A stretch of DNA of 64,000 nucleotides, taken from Malurus cyaneus samueli (taxonomy: Eukaryota > Chordata > Aves > Passeriformes > Maluridae). Below are positions 48,340 to 61,905 of the stretch, piece after piece. The position numbers were made by a program, and so were the translations under genes. How positions within the stretch are numbered: position 1 is the stretch's first letter; each line of letters opens with the position of its first letter. Below the pieces are notes generated by a model. The model was not told the DNA's origin. It searched no databases and saw only the letters and a program-made list of their open reading frames with translations. The stretch lies in NCBI GenBank assembly GCA_009741485.1, contig CM019214.1:52469310-52533309 (forward strand), in the 5' to 3' direction.

Positions 48340-48950
48340 TCTGTGCACCAGACTCAGTCCAATAAACCATATCATTTTTATAATGGGTAATTCAGAACTG
48401 GCCACAATACTCCAGATGTGGCCACACCAATGCTGAAGAGGAAAAGGATCCTCTCCCTCATCCTGCTGGCAATGCCTTAATTAATGTAGCCTGGGAAGCT
48501 GCTGCCCTTTTTTTGCCAAGAAGGGTGTAGTGGTAGCTCATGGTCATCTGGTTGTCCATTTCTTGAAAACTGTCACTCCAAGGACCTTTTAAACAAAAGA
48601 CTATTAATACAACTTTCCAGCCAGTGGGTCCCCAGCACTTACAGGTGCTTGGGGTTATTCCCCCACAGATATCAGTGTTTGCCTTTACCACTGTCGAAGT
48701 TGAGGAGATTCCTCCCTGCCCTGTTCCCCAGTTTGTCACAGTCCCTGTGAACGGCACAGCCACATGGCACACCAGCCAGTCTGCCTGGTTTGTATCATCT
48801 GTGAACCTGCTGAAGGTGCACTGTGCTCCTCTGGCCAGAGCACGGATAAATATGGAGAACAGTATTAGCCCCAGCGCTAAGCCCTGGGATACACCACTCG
48901 TGGCTTTACTACACTGGAATCAACCATCTGAAGCTTCTCGTCCTGCTTCT
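48340..48950 (-). mobile_element. CR1 retrotransposon, longer 3' region
   Basis: In reverse complement this follows the well-known CR1 region upstream of the tail: ACTCCAGATGTGGCCACACC, CTGCTGGCAATGCC, GGTAGCTCATGGTCATCTGG, CTGTGAACCTGCTGAAGGTG, GAGAACAGTATTAGCCCCAG and CCCTGGGATACACCACTCGT. It is diverged with indels. The 3'-most tail (ATTCTATGATTCT) is missing at the left end, so it is truncated on both sides. Confidence 0.85.
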
Positions 48951-51900
48951 CGTGATGAAAGACAATTTCTCTTCTCCCTGAGCTGCATGAACACCATATA
49001 AATTGCTACTTCCCCAAAGGGAACACCAAGCCAGGATTAATAACTTTGAAAAGCAGTCCATGCTTTCTCTCTTTAATTATGTACGTCTTGTTTCCATGAG
49101 ACAGCATTAACATGTTTCCTTCCTCATTTTCTCCCATCCTGGCCACATCCCATCTCTGACAACCATGGTAGGTAGAAAAAAAATTAAGGGTTTCCTTGAG
49201 CACTTCATTTAATAACAAACAAGAAGGAAGGACTTAATCACCCTTACATTGGCAACTCTATAATTATGAAGTCAATGAAGTGTAAACCATGTCCATATCT
49301 GCCTTCTAAATAATTTCTAGTAACTACTAAAATGTACTGATTTGTTTTAATTCATCTTTTGCGATAGTGATGACGATGAAAAGGTTTGCAGAAAGAAATA
49401 ATAGTAGAAACCCAAAATCCAAAATATATACAGGAAGCTGTTTAAATGTAAGCATAAATTTTTATTAGAAACAAAGGAGATGAACATAATGAATAGGCAT
49501 GTTATATTGCAATATTCCCACTGAGTCAAAGGGTATTTAATCACTTGTAGTTTTGTGTAAGTACTAGAGATGTTGCTCTGTTATGAACATACAATCTAAT
49601 CTGAGTACAGATGTACTGTATCTCATTAGCAGTAGTACTATGGAAGGTAAAATACATAACTGCTTTGATTTATCAATGAGGTACAGAATATGCATTCAGG
49701 TAAGTACATGACCACACAGCAGAAGTGACTTCATAGACAGCATACAAATGAGGGAAACTTTAACCACTATTTTATGTGTTTTAATTTCACAGTACATTTA
49801 ATTTATGTATAATATAAATATTAGTTTACTGAGCTTAAATATGGTCATGTACAAAATTAATGTTCCACATGAAAAGCTTTCTCTGAAAAGTGTGCCAACA
49901 TACAATCAGGAGGAGTCTGAGTTCTGGCCTGGGCTGTTTATGCAGAGTCTCTGATCCCAAGCTGGCCACATGGCCCTCTCATTATTTTCTCATCAATTTG
50001 CAGTTAATGGTGTGGTCCTTGGTCAGTACTTTGAGGAAAAGGTGGTGAACACCCACCTGTCTCTATTTCCACATGGACAGAGCTCGGAATAAGGCACCTG
50101 CAAGCCAAATATAAGACACACCCTGCCCTCAGTAATTCTTCACTGACCACTCCTAGATGACTGCACAAAGGGAAAGGGAATTTCAGATGGCTCCATAATC
50201 AGGGATCTCTGACTCCATGCATTACTTAAGGCAGGCAGAGATGGCCTGACTCAGCTTTGAGTGTAAGTGGCAGACACATCACTAGTGTGGTGAGGTCACA
50301 CATCCTCCTGTTATGTCTGACCTCCCCCAAAACTTCTTTGATTTTGTTGTTGGAACCTTTGTAAGTTCCACCCATAACTTCAAGAGATTAAGACAAGACA
50401 AGTGCAAGTTCTGCAATTGTCACAAAGCAGCATCAAACACAAGGGGTTAGATTTCTCCCTTTTAACAGGCACAAGGAAATATCTGCTCACCTCTCTCAGC
50501 CGGTAGGGATTTTCAGTAAACACGTTCAGGTGGGAACTTTTATAGGTCTTGGACTGGGATGTGCCCCAATTATTGCTGCCTCTACCTCCCAGCCCCATGC
50601 AGTGCCTCCAAGACACAGCAGCCATTCCATTTTGTTACACTGAAGCATCAAAGAGGGATCAGACTTGAGAGCTTCTGCCATAGTTCAAAGTCAGTGCAAT
50701 AGACAGAAAAACCTGTGAAGGGTTTATTCATCATTTCTGGCACCAGAAGATGAATCTTTGGGAGGCTGCTTGAGCCGTATGGACAGATTTATTACTTTCA
50801 TATTAGAGGGAGAGCAGGGCCCTTACTTCTGACAGCAGATCCTTGCACTTTCCTCTGAGGCATTTCCCTCTGGGCTCTGTCTCAAGCAAATTACTGGCCT
50901 GGGTGGTGTGCAGGTCTAATCTAGTGAGTCCATGCCTCTATAAAGGAAAACATTAAAAGCACAAGTGTCCTTCTTCCTACCAGCCTTTACAAAAGAAAGG
51001 AGTGATTCAAACTATGATATTGCCCTTGAAATGCTACAGATACTGAAGCAGGGTTACTTCTCACTTTCAAATGTAATTGTACTTAATTAATCTTCCAAGC
51101 GCTCTGCTCTCAAGACATAAGTGAAAAAAAAAAAAAAACCCACATATTTTTATCCAAATGCTCATTAGTGCAAAGATCACAGGACAGGACTATATAGACA
51201 AGTCTGAAGGCGATACCTAGTGCTAATTTAATTTAATCACAATCTATTATGTATTTACATAAATACAGTCCTCCAAGGAAGTCAGCTTTTATTTTGCCAA
51301 GAGCAGTTCCTTGAAGGATGATAGGGCAAGAAATACTAAACATATTATTACAAATAATGATTAGAAGTAAATGTACTAATTTTAATTATATTGGATAATA
51401 TTGAGGCTTCCCACACTTTCAAAAAATAATTAATTCCGCTTACACCAGTTTATAGTAGCTTTCAGATATAGGCAGTACTTTCTTCTCTTTTAATGAAGTC
51501 CTATGTTCCATCCCCTTGGAAAGGCACACACTGAAATTATGCAAAGACTCAGATACTCTTTATGTGACTGGGCAACTGCAGAGGATAAAACACCCCCTTA
51601 CCTTACTAGGATCCAAGACAAGAGCAGTTGTTTCCAGAGGCTGGGACTTTCTCACAGACTCCCCCCCACAGACCCTGCCCTCTTTGGGGACTGCTTTCTG
51701 CACAGCAGAGCTATATTCACAATAATCCCTTCCCTAGTTTACATTTCCTGCCAGGTGATTTAAGGACTCAAACCAAAGCAAATCTATACTTCAATGCAGG
51801 AAACTCTCTTTCGGGAAGGGGGAGCTTAGATACCAAGAGGTAGTACAATAAAATACTGCTGTTCACTTATACCTCCCCATGCATTTTCCATTAAAAGCAT

Positions 51901-52257
51901 TATTTAATTAATACTGTTCAACAAATAAGGAGAATTTGACAGTAAATGAATTTTGATTTTACTGTTCAAACAAGAAGTTTGCATAACAGAGACTGAAGCC
52001 ATTCTGTAACTTAGAGGTCACTGCAATGTTCATAGTAGTAAAAAATGCAGTATTTTAACAAGAAGGTTCTGCTATAAAAACGCTGATCTATACAGTCCTA
52101 TGCACTTAGTCTTTTACAAGGTTAAACAAATTGTTCTGTAAAATGAAATTTAAATCCAAAGCTGTAACTGTAAAAAAAACCTCAGCCCACCTGTTGCCTC
52201 TACCCAGAAAAATGTAAATTCTGTGGGCAGGTCATTGTATTTGGAGTTCTCTACAGA

Positions 52258-52308
52258 CATATATGTATATTTGTGTATATGTATACACATATATATGTAT
52301 ATATATGG
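52258..52308. repeat. TATG/TATA microsatellite
   Basis: Alternating pyrimidine-purine repeat, interrupted once by ACACAT. Confidence 0.85.
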
Positions 52309-53529
52309 CTTCGTAGAGGTACCTGCATGATCTGGAGCAAACAGTTTAGTGTCTGCCTTACATCTAAACTAGGTGAGGAGTACCCAGAAGATCTAAAAAG
52401 GGTTTGGTGCAATACATGTTTGGGAGGATGGCCTAACTCAGCAGTCAGTGCTGGGCACTTCAAAAAAGTGTTGCTGCAGAAGCTTCATTGTAAAACAATT
52501 GTGATCACAACTGGTGTAGTAGCAAGATGCCTCTCTTGTTTTATTCAGAGCTTATGACCCTCTGTTTCATTTCTGATTGGTACCTTGCTTTTATCCAGGA
52601 AAAGGTGGCCACAGTTGTGCTGGTTCCTACCTGGTAAACCAGTGGTTTGTAAACTCTGCTAAGCCAAGGACATTACAATTTCTTAATCTAGGCATTAACT
52701 CAATTATATTTTGCACATGCTCAAAGAAAAATCACAACAAAAGAGCAGGAGCTGAAGCTTTTTTCCTAAAGAAGATGTTCGAACTACAAACTGTGGAACA
52801 GGAGGTTCCATCTTCCAACACATCAGACACCAGGAGAAATAACCATCTTGTGTTTTTCGGATGGAGCTCGTGGTACAACTAAGAGTTATTTAGCTATTTT
52901 GCTTTTTATAAGCATATATACCACAAAAATTTTGTCTGAGAACCTGAAAAATATTTAAAACATCACTAGGCCTGTCTGTGTATGCTTATATCTGTCCACA
53001 AGCCTCCTGCTACATTTGACAGGGTAATTCCATGTGTTGTGTCTTTATCCCTCCTCAAGCTCCTGAAAACAATAAAAATTTCTTAGCCCACCACAAAATC
53101 TCTGCTGTTTTTTTCCTGCAGCACAATCAATCCTCCCCTTCTGTTAGTCAAATGTTATGGTTGCTATAAAATGTGAAAGGCACTTTATAACCAGAGATAT
53201 ATGGGGAAAGAGGAGTCCACCTCAGAGCTTCCAGGTGGTTTAGCTGTTCCTTTCTAGACTTCAACCTGAGCACACTCTGGCCTGTGAGAGTAATGAAATG
53301 CTTCTTAAGGGCTATGGTGTGATCTTTGTATTCACATGCATTCATTTGCCTTCAGTTAACAAGAGAGCAAGCACCAAAAAATGCATCCATAAGGGGGATT
53401 CTAAGAGTTAAACCAAATACCAGACACTCCGGCCTCTGAACAGATCATGCAGCAAACTCCATATAACACTGACAGACTTTATTCTGGATACTAGGGCTTT
53501 TTTTATAAAAATTATTTTTAATCTTACAC

Positions 53530-53769
53530 TTGTTAATTTGTACTGCAGATTCCCTGAAAACAGAGAGCGACACCGATTTGCGGTTCTGGATTCTAGAACA
53601 TACGCACAGCTTGGTGCAATATGCACTTGGAGCACTAGGTGGAAACAGAGCAATGAAAATAAAAACCGTCATCAACCCTTCAGCACAACAAACGGAAGAG
53701 CTTTTCTCTACACATGACTGGGATCCCAGAAGGAGGAAAGGACACCTCAAATCCACTTCAGTTTGTTAG
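53530..53769 (+). other. Unrecognised open frame with an acceptor-like start
   Basis: An AG acceptor-like site (TTTGTACTGCAG) at about 53549 is followed by an open frame to TAG at 53767-53769 with mixed, protein-like composition (DLRFWILEHTHSLVQYALG) and CpGs in AT-rich surroundings. No family recognised and no partner exons seen. Possibly a terminal exon, an old retrocopy or chance. Confidence 0.15.
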
Positions 53770-56700
53770 GGGTCTTCTATAATTCTCACGACTTTCACTC
53801 AAGAATAAGAGAAAATATGATGCTTAATCATCTAAAATGGATTTTTAATTTTCTTGCTTTAAATTTTGGGATACCTGTATTCAGTGCTCAGATGCATTTG
53901 TGTTGGCTGTTCTCCAAGTATTTCAGTGGAAATCAGAACCTGAATTAGACACAGAAAAATCTTTCCGCTATTGCAGTTTTGCAAAACTTTGGGTTGAACA
54001 TATACTGCTGTGTTTGTCTGTTAGCATTTCCTTGTTACAGATTCTAAGCAAATAAAATCGTGGAAACAGAAATGTAGTGCTTTCCTTTCACTTGCTTATG
54101 CAACAAGAAAAACAGAGCTAGAAAAGTTACCCTGATTCTGTTCCTTTTATCACCCAGTTCTAGGAGCCTCTTTATAATTTCTTTTTTCATCTTAGGAAAG
54201 AGAACTGAAATGATATTTAGCTTTGGATGGTAGCCATATTTCTTATGTTATGTTGCTTGTGGAAAACGTGGCTCCAGAAAAATCCATACACAGAATGCAA
54301 CTGCAGCAAAAGCCCACAGAAATGAGGAGGAATGATGTGGCATTTCACTGGAAATCACAAAGCAGAAGTGAGACACAACAGCAGTGCTGGTCTAAGCACT
54401 CCTGGTCAGGATGGGACATCCAGGCACTCTCATCTTACTTCCAATAAATGATCAATGGTGTAAGACCATTTGAAGGGATAGAGTCATGATTTATGCAGAC
54501 TCAAAAGAGACTGACCTAGTCATCCCTTACCCTTTCAGTATTGTCTGCAGAGCTTGAAAGGTCTGGGTTTAGAAGTTGGTACAATAGCAAGGGACATCTC
54601 CAATTTTATTTTAGAGTTCATGACATGTTTCATTTCATTTCATGCTGTTTCATTGGTGACTACTGCCCTGTTTGCTGCAACATTTTCTCTTTGTCCAAAT
54701 TATTTTTTTAACCTAAAATGTCGGTGATTATCAATGACTTGTTCAATTTCATTATGTGCTTGCCCAAGTTCTGCATCTATGCCCACTTTTTAACCAAGAA
54801 GAGGGCAGACAGTCGTAACACAGGCCAATTTCACAAACTGATATAGATTTCAGTTGCCTGAGGTGATTTAGTCAATTGGCTCAGATGCCAGAGCAAGTAT
54901 TCACAGTGGTGGAATGCAAGTCAAAATCTGAACTGAACTTGAAACCTGTTGAAGCTTGGGGGTAACTAAGACAACTGTTCCAGTTCCAAGTAAATATAAC
55001 CTTCTGTCTACTTGGTAAATATATTCAATAAGTTAGGTTAAATAATTTCAAGCACATTTTCTAAGCTCTGTAGCAATATATGCTAAGCTAAACTCCCAGT
55101 ACTACTATCAGAGAGGTGCATAAAAGCTACTGCCCACATTCCTGAAGGAAGTTTGTGCATGATATGTGCAAGGAAGGTTAGATAGGCCAAGATATAAGTG
55201 TAATTATAAAGTTAAAACTTTGGTTGTGGAAAGGTTTGGAGGAATTCAGTGCCAGTTTCCATTAAATTAAACATACTGGCGGGATGCTGTGTATTTCTTC
55301 AGGGATTTTTGAAAAGAGTTTTGAAAAGAAATAAATACCATAGGACAAGTACTGTCTAGCTTAGTCTTTCATCCCTCCTGAGGTGTTCATCCCACTCCTT
55401 ATAGTTATGGTCACCTTTTACAGGAGAAGGCACGTGTTAAATAGCATGAAAATCCCCATGCAATGTAATAAAACAGTGTCATTCATCCTTCTCTTACAAG
55501 TGAAAGGTAATGAGTTCTTAAATAAAATACAGGAAATGCTAAACACGTCTTTAAGAGTTTCTTCTGTACATTCAATAATAGCTCTGCTTGAAATAGTGTC
55601 AGAAGATACTGGCATGTATTCAATTTATCCTATTATTCCAACTCTCCTAAGTATTTGGAGAAGAGATTTTATATCAGTGGTACTTTTTAGTAGTCTAGCT
55701 ACATGACTGAAGTTTACTGATGGTAACTTAAAGAATTCACACATTGGTGCTGAAATAAGAGGAAAAAAATGCCTTTTTAGGACAATCAGAGCCCTCATTA
55801 CACATGACAGGAGTACAGGAAAAATTCCACTTGCACATTAAACAGAGATTATAAAGAAAACACTGCAAGTCATGCACAGATGGTTTTGGTTTTTTAAATT
55901 TCAAATTAATTCCCATTTTTAAGTTCCTCAGGTAAGCTTATTGCTACAACATGGACTTACCAATTTTAGCACTGAAGAGTGTAGCTCAGACTAGCTTTCT
56001 GGATGCAAAAACTTCCACTGCTCACAAAGCCTTTGAAGACTTGACCACTGAATAGAGGAATCCTGATGTGCCTCCAGTTACTCCTTCCAATGGCTAAAAT
56101 CGCTTTTCTATCAAGATTCAAGTTTCAGGCTAAAGCAGACTGTAAGTTTACCTCTGCTGTTATCTACTTTTGCTGGCTGGCAGTTGCTGTTGGTGACTGG
56201 AAGTGTTACTAGGAGTGGTTTTGGCTCTGAATAGGATAGCTGTGAGTCAATGTGTGGGATAAATCCAGACATGCCCGGCTTTCCTCCTGCGCTGTAAACA
56301 CTGGGATCTGATACAGAAATCTGACTTTGATGCACTGCAGATGCATTAAGTATATCTCTGCCTTTCTGACACATAAAGACTTGTCTTCATACTCAGCCCA
56401 GTAGTCATGTGGTGCAGGTTCTTTTTTGAGGCACTCTAAATTGCAGTGACATCCTTGCCTGCAAGGTCAAGTACAAGTGATAAGTATCCAGAGTGAGATC
56501 CTGGCTGCTGTAAAGCCAAGAGAAAAATCCCATCGATCTCAACAGAAAAATGGCATTGCCTCAAGAGAGTGCAGATCACTTTGGAGGAAACTTCCCACAG
56601 AATCCATTTTTTTCCCTCTCTGTTGTTCTGTTCTGGCCACTTCTTTGAATCTTCTCCATCTGTCTTCCTGTTTCTACTGTTTCCTCAAACAGACTGCCTC

Positions 56701-57411
56701 CATGTTCTAGGTTTCTTTTATCAAGCTGAATTCCAGCTAAGACTGTAATCCTAAACCTTTACCAACTTAATTTCTTTTTCTGGATGAACAGCTGTGTTAA
56801 AGCAAGACTTATTCAGCCAAGTTTGTTGGGGTATGTCTTTGTGCTACTCATCAGGAGGATAGTAATTGCTTTCCTGAGTTCAATATCACACATATCACAC
56901 AAGTCTTGGCAGTAGTAGAATATGTTCTGCAGACAGACTGGATTTTAAGCAGGTGACCAGCAGTATACTGTATTCATTCACTGGAACTACTGATGGACAC
57001 AGTGAAAATGGAATTGCACACATGAAATGTCAAAGGAATATATTCAGTAGGCAAACCGCTGCTGTGCTTTTGCACAGGAGAGGATATCAGGAATTTGTGT
57101 TTCAAATGTTTAGAAATAAGCTGGTCACAGCTTACAGACATACGTGGCCATATTCTTTGCAGTCTCTGCCTAATCGTGCTATCTCCAGTAAGCTGAACAG
57201 ACATAAACACCGTTTTCAAAATGTTTGTTTAGAAAATTCAAGGAGAAATGCAGTCAGAAAGAAGTAAGAAGACTGACTCCAGTGAGATCAGGATTTCTCC
57301 ATGAGTGGCTACTTATATCACCTACTTATCCACTTACGAAACTGTACATTTTTGTCCCTATAATATTTTAGATTCACTGTCATGAAAGAGAACACTTTAA
57401 TCTTTCTTCTG

Positions 57412-57451
57412 CCATCTTGTAAAGGCCATTGGCATCCTGTAAAGGCCATTG
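57412..57451. repeat. Two-copy 20-base tandem duplication
   Basis: TGTAAAGGCCATTG is shared by both copies, with a few mismatches before it. Confidence 0.85.
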
Positions 57452-60400
57452 AACTGCTCCGAATTTTGTTTATATTAGAATGCATTTTTGTAAGATAAAG
57501 TGGATAATATAATTTATCAGACAGTGTAGTATACATTTATCACATAAAATAAAAAAAAAAACAGATCCTTGCAGTGATGCTAAAACTGCAACCCAGGTAT
57601 TTGCACAATCCATATAAAGGCCACAACAAAATTTGCTCATTACTCAAATTAGGCCATCAAACTGGCAGGGCATGAAAGAATTCTCAAATGGTTCTCAGAT
57701 CATATTCCATCATTCTTTAACACTGTAAAATTTATTTGCTATCGGATCTTTGAGTAAACAGCTATAATCTATCCCTTAGTTGTCAAAAAGTTTGATAGTG
57801 CTTGATTAAAATGTAAGCATCTTAGATGCAGAGCTGCTTGTAAGACACTTTTAGAATTTGAAGTCTTGTCTGAAGCCAAAAGTGGTTTATCTGTGTGGCT
57901 TGTGTGGCTTTTGGATGCTGGCCTTCATCTTCACAACTGAAATGAAAATAATTCATTATGAGCTCTGTATACACAGCTGTGCACGCGCATGAACATTCTC
58001 GTGTTTAATTCAGTCTCTATATCAAATATCTCTTAGGTTACTTAAAGAGACTAATGGACTGAATGACTCTATTATTAATGAGTTTTGGATATCATAAACT
58101 ACAATGATATTATACAACCAAATAGACCAATGTCTGACCATGTTCAGTGAGCAGTACTGAAAATGCCACTTATACAATAATATGTTGTGTTAACATAATC
58201 CTTCCCCATTGAACTAGTTCATAACTGAAAATTTCTTAGAATATTTAGCCTATGTGATCATAAAATCACAGTGAATCACTAAGCAGAAGTCCTAATAGCA
58301 TTTTAATAAGACAAGAGTGTATTTAATGCCAGTTCATGATGAGTGTAACTCTAAAAACGCACACTGTCTGTGAGTCTGTGTTTCTTGGATGGTAATTCAG
58401 GACATTTTAATTTTCTAATGTCAGTCCTCTGACACCCCATCAAAACCTTTGATTCAGTGCCCCTTGCAAAATGGCAGAAGTTCAAGAGCATATCAAGGAG
58501 TGGAGAGCTTAAAGCACACACGGTCTCTTACAAGTATTATCATGCACTCAGAATAATTGTTACTAAAAAAAGCCAGGGGCTATCGAGCAGCATTTTAATC
58601 TTAATTAAGAGTAAACATAGTGTATTAAACCCCTCTATGCAATTTCTAACTGGACATATTTAAAAATATTTTCCTTTCCAGCTGGAATGAAGGGAGCTAT
58701 AGAAGAATTGTCACTGACTGGTGTTTCCTCAAAGTACTGAGGAAATCACAGCAGACTTTCAGTTGCAAATAGGTACAACTCCTCTTTCATTGTTTTATCA
58801 GATTAATTAATTTAGATTGTTTTTAGATTAACAATCTAAAACCAGGTTGGATTTTGACTTTTAACATCTCATAACTGTGTTTTAAATAAAAGCTTATTTG
58901 GCACATGAAAAAGGAAACCTTGTCTTACTGCACACAATATATAGAACTGGGATTTGTATTTAAGAATTCAGTTCATAGCATTTTGTGTTAACCTACTGCA
59001 GTACCTTCTATGACTCCAAAGACTGAACTCAAACTATAAAAATGCATATTATATGTAAATTGAAATAGTCTGCTTTTGGTCTTGAATAAAAAAATCACAA
59101 AATCAAGTAGTCCATTACAATTCAGCATGGACACATGAAACTTTAACAGAAAAAGCCTAGAAACTCCCAGGAGGTGCAATTGTTTCTTTCATAGAAGGCA
59201 GCTCAGCTATAAATACCCCTGTCTCCTCTTCAGAACTGAAATGACACATCCTAAACTATTCCAAGACAGAAAGGGTGAATGCCAGTCTGAAAGACAGCAA
59301 AAAAAAATCCTGTAAAATCTGCTGTGAACAAAGGCAGGCCTCACAGCTAAACCAGAAGGAAATAAAACGTAATTACTGCCAGTGTTCTCACGGGGCCTTG
59401 CTCAGACTCATAACAACAAGAATTAAAGTAGTGCATCACTTTCCTCATTGTTTCTTTCTACAGGTGCGATGTAAGAAAAATATTATGGAGACATAAACTG
59501 TCTTCAGAAGGACAGGTGTCTGTCACCAGGTCTCAGAGCTCCCTGGTGCAAAGAAATGAATTGGGAAAGCCTCTGCTCATGAAGCAGCAGGGAGCAATGC
59601 CTGTCTCTTGCTTTGCCACAGGAGAGCACGCGGGATAGCAGACAAAGGAGTCAGCTGGTCACTTCAGCTTCGCAGGACCGGTGATCTCACCCTCCTCTCC
59701 CACTATCACCAAGTGATTGGTTTTATTTTATTACCTACTCTCCTGACATACAAGAGAAGTTAACGCCCAGTTCTCAATCACTTTTAAATTAATTTGGAAT
59801 TATTGGACACAAGCCAGCTGATGATGACAGTGCTTGGGATTTTCTTCTCCCTATTTAAAAACAGTGCTCTGGACAGTTACATCAGCGCTTTTTAGCAAGG
59901 CATTAATAAATCATGTGGAGATTACTGATACTGATGATTACTCACAAGCAATACTTGAGAGCTCAAATTCCTGAAAAGAACCAGGTGCCTAAAATACATA
60001 TTTCAATGTTTGTGTATTGAGAATGTCTGACTTCTGTGTACTAATGAGATGAAATTAAATAATGATTTGTAGAAATATTATGGAAATGGTTTGCTTGATT
60101 CAATGTTATGTTTTTATAGAAGTAGAACTAGTATAAATGGAATCTGCTTCATTTTGAGAATTTTTTTCTTATGAACAGATGCCTAGGTTTATTCATTGCC
60201 ATTTAATAGCAGAGTTTCAATTTGTCTCATGAGTAATAAAAATATTGGTTAAAAAATGCTGCTTCTTACTGCCATGGAGAATAGCAACATTATTTTAATG
60301 GCTGAACTGATTATCTAGAGAACTGAAATGGATGATGAAAAAATCTACATATGCAAAACCTGTAGAGGGAATTTGTGGTAGACAAAAACTGGGAGTGTCT

Positions 60401-61823
60401 GTTGACTAAGCTATTTCAGAACTGTGTCACCTGATCTACCTTGTTATTTTGCACACTGGCAAACTGCTGAAAAGGAAAAAAGCATTTAATATAGTTTGGC
60501 TCTTGTGATTCTTCCTTGTTTTGTGGTGTTATATCCATCCCTGAATGTTCTGCAACCCTGCTTTTCTATTTCTTTAAACAAAAGCTGCTGCTTTGATCAT
60601 ATCTAGCATTTGCCAAGACACAAGACAGATGCTCGAAGGGTGCAGTTGTGCACACTCAGAAGGAAAAATTGTTGGAGAAAAAATTATCTCTGCACTTGAG
60701 ATTAAAGAAAGTATTTACTCTTCCTTTGGTTACTGTCCTGCTGCAGGCAAAGTGCAATTGCCTCTGCAAATGGCCAGGAGACACCACCATTTCACAGCAC
60801 CAGGGAATGGCAGCCTGGGCTGGACTGCTTGGATTTGCAAACACAGAAACCATCTACAAACAGTTCCCAGGAATGCAAAATGTGCAACGAAACATGTGGC
60901 AACACTGGATGATTAATAAACACATCACAGCTCGTAAATGGTTACACAACAAAGTGCTAAAACAACCTAATAGCAAGACAGATTATAGAATGCCTTCACT
61001 TTTAAAATGAAAGGGAGGGAAGGAAAACATAAAACAACAGGGAGAGGAATGAGGGGGGGTGGAAAGGCTTTATATTTTTTTGTATATTTTTTAAAAAAAT
61101 TATTTATTCATATAATATGTTAGAATCTCCTGATGAACTGCATGAGTAAAAGAAAATTTTATGTTAGAGCATACAGAAGTTCTACAAAACATCCCTCATA
61201 ATTGATATATTCTGAGTTTCTTTTTATTGTAACAGCTTTTCCTGTAGTAGAAATCTGTGCTCCATCTCCTTCCTATTCCCTAAAGATTTTCTGGCATAAC
61301 CCCCAGGACTGTGTTAACAATTCAGAATGACTCGGTCATGTTCTTCTGCCAGATCAAACCCAACTGTTCCAAATAAAGCAGGAACTCCGTGGTTTCAGTT
61401 AGACACTTCAAATATGTCCTTCTGAAAGCAAACATTATCCCTTATTTCCTATGATCAGAGGAGAAGAGCCACATCTTAAGAGAGTCTTGAAATTTCTGAG
61501 ATACCAATATAGTGATGCTTATTGGTCAACTAAATCCCCTGTAAATTATTATCTAGGGTTAATTGTTTAAATACAATCAAAGCTTTATACCAGAAATAAA
61601 ATTTTTCTGTTACATTTTTGTGCCAATGAAATTGCCATGACCAGGTATGCAATCTCACTCAGAAAGGAACAAAATGCAAAATAAACCCATTCACTTTTTA
61701 ATAGGGTTCTGTCATCCTTCCTTCTAAATCTCAGAGGTATTTATGCTTCTACAAGAGTCAGTTACAGTTCATCACGTTGCTCCAGCTCTACATTTGTAGC
61801 AACACAATGCCATTAGTCATTCC

Positions 61824-61905
61824 CAGAACCATAGCTATTAGAGATTGAAGTGACCTTTTAATGTCATCACATCCTACCCTGATTCCTACTATCCATGGCA
61901 ACGGA
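61824..61905 (-). mobile_element. Probable old CR1 tail
   Basis: AGAACCATAGCTATTAGAGA, then TTGAAGTGACCTTTTAATGT and CATCACATCCTACCCTG parallel the CR1 tail AGAATCATAGAATCATTAGA ... TTGGAAGGGACCTTTAAGGT. Similarity is partial. Confidence 0.5.

Larger units (their letters stand above)
48951..61823. other. Intergenic sequence, no gene recognised
   Basis: Mostly AT-rich. Contains a TATG/TATA microsatellite (52258-52308), a 20-base direct duplication (57412-57451), an unrecognised CpG-bearing open frame (53530-53769) and a TATA-like CTATAAATAC near 59208. None forms a supportable gene. Confidence 0.5.

Noticed and set aside
48458..49001. Frames of 104 and 125 codons
   Set aside because: They lie in the CR1 fragment's untranslated part.
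60593..61010. Two overlapping plus-strand frames of 107 and 120 codons
   Set aside because: No family recognised, no splice signals that connect, and composition like the surroundings.
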